From JALOAF01 sp035446765 (lineage in GTDB: Bacteria; Patescibacteriota; Gracilibacteria; Absconditabacterales; Absconditicoccaceae), in contig DAOTFU010000038.1 in NCBI GenBank assembly GCA_035446765.1, positions 1-7,088 on the forward strand: a DNA stretch of 7,088 bases, in the 5' to 3' direction. The notes beneath the pieces were generated by a model. That model ran no database searches, had not been told where the DNA came from, and was given only the letters and a program-made list of their open reading frames with translations. The position numbers were made by a program, and so were the translations under genes. Positions 1 through 5,761 of this stretch are shown piece after piece. How positions within the stretch are numbered: position 1 is the stretch's first letter; the number at the start of each line of letters is the position of its first letter.

Positions 1-218
1 AAATAAAAAAAATATTTGCTTTTTCTTATTTTCTTTTTTTTCGTATATTATATTTCTTATATCCATTTTTTTTGATTTGGATAAAATTGAGTGATATTTT
101 AATAAATTCTTTATTAAAAGCAAGTATCTGGTTTTTCTAGCATTTTAACTACTTTTTGTTTGCAAAATATTTGCTTTTTAATATTATTTTTTACACAATT
201 TATAAGATAAGATACAAT
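1..218. other. AT-rich region upstream of mltG, no secure gene
   Basis: This stretch is almost entirely A and T and I recognise no gene in it. Two weak coding possibilities exist. On the plus strand, the frame starting at base 2 stays open (one TGA read as Gly) to a TAA at 146-148 and would encode a very Phe/Ile-rich tail, as if a membrane protein entered from the left. On the minus strand, an ATG at 66-64 opens a frame that leaves the window with a basic, then hydrophobic N-terminus. T-rich low-complexity DNA produces both patterns by chance, so neither is annotated. The region also carries a 16-base direct repeat (9-24 and 164-179) and presumably the mltG promoter; a TATAAG at 201-206 is a possible -10 but has no clear -35. 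Confidence 0.4.
9..179. repeat. 16-base direct repeat, two copies
   Basis: The sequence AAAATATTTGCTTTTT occurs identically at 9-24 and 164-179. The second copy sits in an imperfect dyad, GCAAA (162-166) against TTTGC (170-174), about 45 bases before the mltG start, which is where an operator could lie. In DNA this AT-rich a 16-base match may be coincidental, although the central TTTGC gives it some information content. Function unknown. Confidence 0.35.
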
Positions 219-1253
219 ATGATAAAGCAAAAAACAAAGAAAATTAAGATTGGTAGATGGGTATTGTTGTGATTAGTATTATTTTTTGTATGGAGTTTGT
301 TTTTGAAACCATATAATTTAGATGAAAAAGTGAAAATAGAGAAATGAGATACATTTCAAACATTTGTGGAAGATTTTTCTAATCTACAACAATTGTGATT
401 GAAGATTTACCTATTTGTAAACAAAAAGGATTTTGATTACTCAAAAATACAAGAATGAATATATATGTTTGAATGAAAATATTCTAAATCTGATTTTTTA
501 AATGTGATAAAGGAATGACCGAAACAAGATTTTCAAAAATATACAGTATTGGAATGATGGTCGATATATGATATAGATGCAGACTTATCAGAAAAAAAGT
601 TAATAGAAGAGTGAGATTATATCAACTTTGTTAATTCTAGTGATATTATAACAAAATATATAGAAAGATACCAGTTTTTATCGATGGCAGAAAAAAATTT
701 AAAGTCATTGGAGGGTTTTTTGTATCCCGATACATATCATCTTAATGTGTGATGAAATATTGTTGATCAGTTGGTTTATTTACAACTTGAAAACTTTAAA
801 AATAAAGTATGGAATATTTATTCTGGAGAAGTTTTGTTATCTAGTAAAATAACTTGGTATGATACTTTGATATTGGCTAGTGTAGTAGAAAAAGAAGAGA
901 GAAATACAAAAAATAAGCCAACAGTAGCTGGTATATTTTTCAATAGATTGGCTAATGGCATGAGATTGGATGCCGATATAACCTTATGTTATGGTTTGCA
1001 TGAGCCATATGAGACTTGCACACCATCCATGATTGCCAAAAAAATTTATGATAAAGATAATATATACAATACTAGGCAAGTTGCATGATTACCACCACAA
1101 CCGATTTCTAATCCAGCTGTAGATAGTATAGATGCAGTTATTAACCCAAATTCTACAAATTATTTTTATTATCTACATGATTCAAATTGAGTGATTCATT
1201 ATGGGGCTACTGTAGCAGAGCACAATGTAAACAAGAGAAATTATCTTAACTAA
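219..1253 (+). CDS. mltG: Endolytic murein transglycosylase MltG (YceG family)
   Basis: MltG is an inner-membrane lytic transglycosylase that cleaves nascent glycan strands and is thought to terminate their elongation. Reading TGA as Gly gives 344 residues, normal for the family. A basic N-terminus is followed by one membrane helix (about 14-29). The LysM-like and YceG parts follow, with LEGWS in the middle (family: EGWt) and the family signature LEGFLYPDTY before the catalytic core. LASVVEKEE carries the predicted catalytic glutamate at residue 224; GIFFNRL, AGLPPQPISNP and the C-terminal FYYLHD also match the family. There are 12 in-frame TGA codons and about 7 GGN. The start is the first ATG before the membrane helix; it has no Shine-Dalgarno sequence. 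The gene ends in TAA and overlaps the convergent yceD by 8 bases. Its presence indicates the cell makes peptidoglycan. Confidence 0.93.
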
Positions 1254-1728
1254 AAGTAATATTTCCTGTTCATTCAAAATATTCAATATCTTCTTCATTG
1301 TTTTCCTCTTTTATTGTTTGGCATTTGGGACATTTTTTGGTGAAAGGTTCTTGTAGTTTGATAGCCTGTATTACCATATCTTTGATATCTATGTTTTCAT
1401 TTCCGTCTATCTGAAATATTTCATCATCTCATTCTTCTTCTGGACTTATTTCGTTTTGAAATTTGGCTGAATAGCTTTCTATTTCTAATTTTCTGTCATA
1501 TTCTTGTGCACACTTGTCGCATGGTTCATGTAGTGTACAAGTGACATCTTCCAGAGTGACTAATAATGAGTTTTGATCAAATGATTGTATTGCTACATCT
1601 CAACTAATTCATGGTTCTTTAAGAGTGGGTACTTCTTCTATGAGTACATTTTCAAAGCTGATTTTATCTTGTTTACCAGCTGACAATAATAAATCTCAAA
1701 CATTAATTTTAAAATCTGATTTTTTCAT
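1246..1728 (-). CDS. yceD: YceD/DUF177 family rRNA-accumulation protein
   Basis: The minus strand encodes 160 residues with TGA as Gly (positions 11, 40, 43, 100, 153). The pattern is that of YceD (DUF177), known in bacteria and plastids for supporting 23S rRNA accumulation or processing. Visible features are an N-terminal INVGDLL segment, a middle cysteine pair C70-x2-C73 preceded by C64, an acidic SPEEEGDDE stretch, the characteristic EIFQIDGNENIDIKDMV segment, and a second pair C133-x2-C136 after LQEPFTKK. The four cysteines resemble a metal-binding site, although many YceD proteins lack one or both pairs. The C-terminal tail after C136 is longer than usual and acidic. In many bacteria yceD precedes rpmF (L32); here no rpmF follows, because the gene runs into the convergent mltG. 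No Shine-Dalgarno sequence precedes the ATG. Family assignment is good; the molecular role is inferred from relatives. Confidence 0.85.
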
Positions 1729-1778
1729 TGGATTTGTAAAATGAAATCAATATAAAGTTTTTGGTTTATTGGTAATTT

Positions 1779-1830
1779 GGAATTGGTATATTAGTTATTA
1801 TTATATACCGATAACTAATATACTAATTTC
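1779..1830. promoter_or_regulatory. 20-base-pair inverted repeat between divergent yceD and tilS
   Basis: Bases 1779-1798 can pair with 1811-1830 along all 20 positions, with a 12-base spacer; 18 pairs are Watson-Crick and two (1780:1829, 1785:1824) are G-U in plus-strand RNA. The inner 13 pairs, GTATATTAGTTAT against ATAACTAATATAC, are perfect. It ends 10 bases before a TATAAT at 1841-1846, so it covers the expected -35 region of tilS and lies upstream of yceD. That fits an operator for a dimeric regulator. If transcription starts further upstream it would instead be a 5' leader hairpin. There is no T-run after it on the plus strand, so a terminator is less likely. Confidence 0.55.
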
Positions 1831-1840
1831 TTGTTGATTT

Positions 1841-1846
1841 TATAAT
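1841..1846 (+). promoter_or_regulatory. Candidate -10 box for tilS
   Basis: A perfect TATAAT lies 19 bases before the tilS ATG, which would give a leader of only about 13 bases. No good -35 hexamer is present at the usual distance; that position is occupied by the right arm of the inverted repeat. In such AT-rich DNA a TATAAT alone is weak evidence. Confidence 0.35.
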
Positions 1847-1865
1847 AAATGGTATATATTTTTCA

Positions 1866-3146
1866 ATGAAAATTGCTGATGAAATTTTGAAACAAGATTT
1901 TGGTGAATTTGATGATTTATTTGATAGGTTGTCAGAGTGTTTTCTTGATAATAAAAAAATATTAGTAGCAGTAAGTGGTGGTCCAGATAGTATGTTTTTG
2001 AGTATTTTGATTTTAAAATATTTTGAGTTGAATAATTTAGATTTAAATAATTTGTATTTCGTTCATTGTAATCATAAAACTAGAGAAGAGACAGAAGCAG
2101 AGGAAAAATTCTTTAAAGAATTTTTCACTCAGTGAAAAGTTAAAAGTGAAAAGTTAAAAGTTGTGGTCAATAAGAGTGATGAAAAAAAGACTGAGAATGA
2201 TTTAAGGCAATGGAGATATAAAGAATTTCAAAAAATAATAGATCAGAATAATATTGATTTTATTTTGACTGGACACAACTTGACAGATCGCATTGAGTCT
2301 AGTTTTATGAATATGTTGCGTGGTTCTGGGCTTAATGGTTTCGTCTCAATGAAATTTTTGGATGAGAACAATTTGTTGGAATGAGTAAAGATAGTTAGAC
2401 CATTGTTATCTTATACTAAAAAAGAAATAGAAAAATATTGTGCAGATTTTGGTATTCCATTTGTAGTAGATCCTACAAACTTAGATGAAGAAACGAGTTT
2501 GAGGAACAAAATTAGGTTATCATTGTTCCCTCAGTTAGCTGATATGTCTAACAAGAGTGATCAAAAAACCAATACTTTTTTTGATAGTATGAAGAAGATT
2601 TATAATGAATTGGATGAAAAAAATATTGATGTTTGAAACTTAATTGAAATAAATAAATCTGATTATCGAAATAGTGATTTTGCTTTTTGCTGGGATGTGC
2701 CCTTGTCTTTTGTGTCTGAGAATTCTTTGTTGCAAATTTTGAAAAAATTTGGAATATTTTCTGAAGTCACTTCTAGTACATTAAAAGAATTTGTGGATTT
2801 TTTTAATGCTTGAGAACAAGGGCATAAGTATGTTAATTGAGTTTATTTATTTTTGTCTCATGGGAAAATTTATATCATAAAGGCTAAAGAAAATTTTTGG
2901 CAAAAGTATATTGAAAAAAGTGAAATTATTGATAAATTGTGAGAGATGGATATCTGAAAAACGATAGTAAATATTAATGACGAAAGTTTGATATGACTGG
3001 AAGTAAGATACCCAAAAGAATGAGATAAGATTGGTTCTAAATCTTGGAGCAAATATTGCATCAATAAAAAAATTCCTGTTTTTTGGAGGAACTTTATACC
3101 AGTAGTGGTCGATTGAGATAATATTTTAAAATATTTTTATAAATAA
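1866..3146 (+). CDS. tilS: tRNA(Ile)-lysidine synthase TilS
   Basis: TilS attaches lysine to C34 of the CAU-anticodon tRNA-Ile using ATP, so that it reads AUA as isoleucine; ATA codons are abundant in this window. With TGA as Gly the frame is open for 426 residues, a usual length. The PP-loop motif SGGPDS is at 37-42. TGHNLTDRIES (about 135-145) is the second active-site block, with small changes from the usual DDQxET form. RGSGLNG (about 152-158), RPLL, DPTN and SLRNKIRLSLFPQL follow in the family order. The C-terminal domain ends with VRYPKEGDKI, IPVFWRNFIP and VVDGDNI, the typical TilS tail. There are ten in-frame TGA codons. Most conserved catalytic glycines are GGN. A 24-base palindrome and a 14-base tandem repeat lie inside the gene at 2103-2158. 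The ATG has no Shine-Dalgarno sequence. The next gene starts 9 bases after the TAA. Confidence 0.93.
2103..2126. repeat. Perfect 24-base palindrome inside tilS
   Basis: Bases 2103-2114 (GAAAAATTCTTT) are the exact reverse complement of 2115-2126. It has no spacer. In frame it encodes EKFFKEFF, in the variable stretch between the PP-loop block and the TGH block of TilS, so it can be tolerated there. The low complexity lowers its significance, but 12 perfect pairs are unlikely by chance at a given site. Confidence 0.7.
2131..2158 (+). repeat. 14-base tandem repeat inside tilS
   Basis: AGTGAAAAGTTAAA is repeated exactly twice (2131-2144, 2145-2158) and a further AGT follows. Because 14 is not a multiple of 3, the copies are read in different frames, giving GKVK and then SEKLK. 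The first copy contains an in-frame TGA (Gly) while the TGA of the second is out of frame. It begins four bases after the palindrome at 2103-2126. A gain or loss of one unit would break the TilS frame. Confidence 0.7.
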
Positions 3147-3155
3147 AAAAAGGTT

Positions 3156-3680
3156 ATGATTTTTTTAAAGAACTTATTGAATGATATGTTGGAATTGCTT
3201 GCTTTAAAAATGTGAGTTGATATTGAGATATCTATATATTTATGGATATGATTTTTATTTATTTGTGTTTTGTTGGTTGTGTTGTTGTTGATTAGAAAAC
3301 ATAAAAATAAAAAGATCGTAGCAAATCAAAAAGAATTGATTTACAATTATGATAATATTTTTTATCTTTTGGCTAAGTCACAATATGAAAAGGAATTGGA
3401 CAAAGAATCTATAGGTGGCGATCCTTGTATTGCTGCAATTAAGCCTATCTTAAATTGTGAAAATCCTGATTATTTATCGAATAGAAAAGTGATAAAAGAA
3501 AATATAAAAAAAGTGGAAATACTTTTGTGAGATCAAATCATTGGAGATGATACCTGGGATAGAGAGAAAGTACTATATAAACAGTACCAAAAAAATCTTC
3601 TATGGAAGAAGATTTTTAATATATTTTCTTGGATTATTTTCTTGTTAATATTTTGATTTATTTTGTTTCTTGTATTTTAA
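3156..3680 (+). CDS. Unrecognised membrane protein with two helices
   Basis: I do not recognise this 174-residue protein. It has one membrane helix near the N-terminus (about 26-46), followed by a basic RKHKNKK stretch that suggests the loop is cytoplasmic, then a soluble central part (about 47-152), and a second helix at the very C-terminus (about 153-174). Both ends would therefore sit in the membrane as a hairpin. The central part is charged and contains two cysteines (in DPCIAA and LNCEN). Four glycines are TGA, two of them inside membrane helices. The start is 9 bases after tilS, so the two are probably cotranscribed. A short AAGG lies only 2 bases before the ATG, the nearest thing to a ribosome binding site here. 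The stop is 5 bases from that of the convergent small gene. The continuous frame across four TGA codons and the clean helix pattern support a real gene. Confidence 0.8.
3591..3617. repeat. 11-base-pair hairpin near the 3' end of the membrane-protein gene
   Basis: Bases 3591-3601 pair perfectly with 3607-3617 around a 5-base loop, and the right arm ends in five T. It looks like an intrinsic terminator, but it is poor in GC and lies inside the coding frame, just before the second membrane helix. It may reduce read-through from tilS, or may simply reflect Lys/Phe codons flanking a short loop. Confidence 0.45.
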
Positions 3681-3685
3681 TTAAA

Positions 3686-3880
3686 TTATTTTTCTGGTTT
3701 TCTTTGGTGAGATATTTTATTTTCTCGTTTATCTAGTCCAGTAGATATCTGATCTGGAGCTATCTTGTTTTGTCATGTTTTGGAAATAGTTTTGGAGATA
3801 TCTTCCTGTCATGGTTTCATGTCTTCTACCATAGGATTGTTTATGGTTTTTTTTATTTCTTCGTTTTTTTGTGTGTTCAT
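3686..3880 (-). CDS. Small hydrophilic protein, function unknown
   Basis: The minus strand holds a 64-codon frame from ATG to TAA with two TGA read as Gly, in KPGQED and KTGQNK. The product is strongly hydrophilic, rich in Lys, Glu, Asn, Gln and Ile, has no Cys or Trp and no membrane segment, and is probably partly disordered. A short repeated ISKT appears in the middle. I do not recognise it. It supports being a gene that the frame fits between two neighbours, its stop lies 5 bases from the stop of the convergent membrane-protein gene, and its codon use looks like that of the neighbours. It could still be a chance frame, since there is no homology I can point to and no Shine-Dalgarno sequence before the ATG. 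Confidence 0.55.
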
Positions 3881-3950
3881 GTTTTTTTAATAATTTTTAA
3901 ATTATATATTGATATATAATATATTTTTTGGTTTAAATCAAGCTTTTTTG

Positions 3951-3978
3951 TTGATTTTTTGTAGATTATTTTTATACT
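3951..3978 (+). promoter_or_regulatory. Candidate promoter for the 105-residue protein
   Basis: TTGATT (3951-3956) and TATACT (3973-3978) are separated by 16 bases. Transcription would start near 3985, leaving a leader of about 45 bases before the ATG at 4030. The gene stands alone between an opposite-strand gene and a terminator, so it needs its own promoter. The surrounding DNA is very AT-rich, so hexamer matches are easily found. Confidence 0.35.
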
Positions 3979-4029
3979 TTTTGTTTGTAAAAAAAATAAA
4001 AAATTGTTAACTAAAAAAAGAATTGATTT

Positions 4030-4347
4030 ATGTGTGTGAAAGCAAAAAAAGTTAGCTTAGAGGAGCTAAGGGAAGACTTATCTTTGATCATTAAAGAGCT
4101 TGAAAATCCTCAGATTCCTGGTATCACAGTTTTGTTTAGAGAAGGTACATCTTTTCAGACATCTAATGGTAGGTATCATAGCACGAAAAGAATTGTTTTG
4201 GCTACTACCAATAAAGCAAATAAATCTGGTGATAGGATGATTCCTCGAAAAGAGGTGACAAGAATCTTTGGTAAAGAAGTAGTGGGGAGGTTGGAGAAAG
4301 AGTTTAGTACTTGTGGCATTGTATATATTGCCAAACAAGTCTTTTAA
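4030..4347 (+). CDS. Unrecognised 105-residue protein, free of TGA codons
   Basis: I do not recognise this soluble basic protein. The N-terminus (about 5-27) looks like a charged helix, KKVSLEELREDLSLIIKEL. The middle has short strand-like pieces, ITVLF and KRIVLATT. A polar KANKSGDRMIPRKE segment leads to a likely helix, EVTRIFGKEVVGRLEKEF, and a final strand, CGIVYIAKQVF. There is no signal peptide or membrane helix. All seven glycines are GGN (five GGT, one GGG, one GGC) and none is TGA, whereas neighbouring genes use TGA for roughly half. The gene therefore reads the same under the standard code. It also looks slightly richer in G, with codons such as GAG, AGG and GGG. It starts at the first ATG after an in-frame TAA (4012-4014), has no Shine-Dalgarno sequence, and is followed by its own terminator, so it is probably transcribed alone. 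Confidence 0.75.
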   Translation: MCVKAKKVSLEELREDLSLIIKELENPQIPGITVLFREGTSFQTSNGRYHSTKRIVLATTNKANKSGDRMIPRKEVTRIFGKEVVGRLEKEFSTCGIVYIAKQVF

Positions 4348-4366
4348 ATTAAATGAACAAAGAATT

Positions 4367-4395
4367 AGGATCGTGAATTTTACGGTCCTTTTTTA
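4367..4395 (+). terminator. Intrinsic terminator after the 105-residue protein gene
   Basis: AGGATCGT (4367-4374) pairs with ACGGTCCT (4382-4389) over 8 positions, one of them G-U, around a 7-base loop, and a run of T follows directly (4389-4394). It begins 20 bases after the TAA. This is the clearest rho-independent terminator in the window and the G-U pair fits the plus-strand transcript. Confidence 0.8.
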
Positions 4396-4463
4396 TTTTC
4401 TCTTGATAATTATCTGTTAAATGATAAATAAAAAGTGATTGTTTTATTATTTTTTCAATAAAA

Positions 4464-5618
4464 ATGGAAAATAAAAAAATTATATTGTTATGATTGTTTA
4501 TATTATCATTTTTAGGATTTAGTTTTGCACAGGTATCTTTGGATCCAATATATAGTTCTGAAAGATTTAAACCATTTGACAAATTTCATGCTGGATGTGA
4601 AAACCAAATAAATGTGGTTTTTGACTTGCAAGATGCCTTGATAAATGGTGTCAATGCTGTATTGGAATATAATAATGACGATATCAGTATATCAAAAATC
4701 ATAGCCCCATGAGAAAAAGAAAATAATTTGAGTTATGTGGTAGAGGATCAAAAAATCACTTTTAATAAATTGAAAACAGATAATGATGGTTTGGATAAAG
4801 TAATTTTTCAATTGTTTTTTGAAAGTGAAGTCGATCTAAGTGATACAAGTTTTATGTTTGTGACTGGTAGTTATATAGTAAATGATTTGTGAGATATGAT
4901 AGATTTGTGATGAAATTATAGTTTTGAATTTGCTAGCGTGCCTGAATGTAATCCAGATATAATCGCACCAAGTATTGATTTATTGTTTCCTCAGATAAAG
5001 ACTTGATCTTATGCTGCTTTAGACTCTTATTTTCAATTTAAAATAAATGATCAAGGAAAATGAATCAACAAAGATAGTATCAAAATATCTATAGATGGCA
5101 TAAAATATGATATGTCCAATATTGAACATGAGTGGGATGAAGATGTTTTGACTATTTATCCAGACAATTGGTTGGCTGTAGGATCAGAAGTTCCATTGAA
5201 TATACAAGTAGAAGATAAACAAGTTTACGGTAAATCAAATCTTACTTACAAAGAATTTACATTTCAGACTTCTACATGACTATACCTGCTAAATGAAATA
5301 GATCCTGTGCAATTTAGAAAGCTTGTAAATAAAGAAAAATATTATAAATGATCTGTAGAAGAGTGTGAATTAATTAGTAAATATTATAATTTGGAAGATG
5401 ATGCTTGAAAGGAAATTCTTATGTCTATAAATAAAAGATTATCTTGTCCAGAAATAGTGGAAAATGTTGAATTGATAATGGATAATGGAGTTGAAGAAGA
5501 AGGTAAATATTCTGTGTTTGCTGTATTGGGTTGGATAATGTTTGGATTATTATTTACGATTAGATTGTTTTCGTGGTTGGGTAGATCACACAAACATAAT
5601 GAAGATAGTATTGAATAA
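4464..5618 (+). CDS. Secreted, C-terminally anchored protein with cohesin-like and Ig-like regions
   Basis: This 384-residue product begins with a classic signal peptide: a short basic start, a hydrophobic core, and a likely signal peptidase I cut after FSFA (residue 22). Residues about 24-165 look like a cohesin-type beta-sandwich (INVVFDLQDALINGVNAVLE, then a second strand-rich half ending NYSFEF). Residues about 169-271 look like a bacterial Ig-like domain (PSIDLLFPQ, INDQGKGINKDSIKISIDG). A charged segment with two cysteines follows, then one membrane helix (about 350-372) and a short polar tail. It is therefore probably displayed outside the cytoplasmic membrane and held by the C-terminus. 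Ten glycines are TGA, including residue 10 in the signal peptide core, so standard-code gene calling would lose the signal sequence. The domain names are my reading of fold-like patterns, not strict motifs. Its partner is unknown. The ATG has no Shine-Dalgarno sequence. Confidence 0.8.
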
Positions 5619-5623
5619 TTTTT

Positions 5624-5653
5624 TGTAGGGAACGGTCACGACCGTTCCTTACA
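5624..5653. repeat. GC-rich palindrome, possible dispersed repeat
   Basis: Bases 5624-5635 (TGTAGGGAACGG) pair with 5642-5653 over 12 positions with one G-U, and the inner GGTC/GACC extends the symmetry to a 2-base centre. It is much richer in GC than its surroundings and begins 5 bases after the TAA of the surface-protein gene. It is not followed by a T-run on either strand; the T-run lies before it on the plus strand. The form, GTAGGG...CCTTAC around a GC-rich core, resembles short palindromic intergenic repeats scattered in many bacterial genomes. Confidence 0.6.
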
Positions 5654-5662
5654 TAAAAATAT

Positions 5663-5692
5663 AAATAAATCTCACAATTGTGAGATTTATTT
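5663..5692. terminator. Perfect 30-base palindrome, likely bidirectional terminator
   Basis: Bases 5663-5677 are the exact reverse complement of 5678-5692. As RNA it forms a 13-pair stem, outer AAATAAAT and inner CTCAC against GTGAG, with an AATT tetraloop. The 3' arm ends in ATTTATTTT, so a weak U-rich tail is present on either strand. Lying between the surface-protein gene and comM, it most plausibly ends the former transcript. An operator for comM is an alternative, since it lies 70 bases before that start. Confidence 0.55.
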
Positions 5693-5728
5693 TAAATTGA
5701 CTTGATTTTTATTTTGTAAAATATATTT

Positions 5729-5753
5729 TTGACAGTGAGATTTATAGTATAAT
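5729..5753 (+). promoter_or_regulatory. Candidate comM promoter, nearly leaderless
   Basis: TTGACA (5729-5734) and TATAAT (5748-5753) are both perfect hexamers but only 13 bases apart, short of the usual 16-18, so they may not act together. The TATAAT ends 8 bases before the comM ATG, which would put the transcript start almost on the start codon. That fits the absence of a Shine-Dalgarno sequence. Confidence 0.4.
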
Positions 5754-5761
5754 AAACTGGA

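Noticed and set aside
2870..3064. Minus-strand frame opposite the end of tilS
   Set aside because: It lies wholly inside a well-supported gene and has no recognisable product.
219..3146. mltG and tilS as pseudogenes broken by many stops
   Set aside because: Every interruption is TGA, never TAA or TAG, the frame never shifts, and motifs continue on both sides.
3901..3920. AT-only palindrome between the two genes flanking 3881-4029
   Set aside because: ATTATATAT and ATATATAAT around TG is symmetric, but alternating A/T tracts give this easily; I see no regulatory meaning.
4078..4338. Minus-strand frame opposite the 105-residue protein gene
   Set aside because: The plus-strand frame has a better composition, a candidate promoter and a properly placed terminator; the minus product resembles nothing known.
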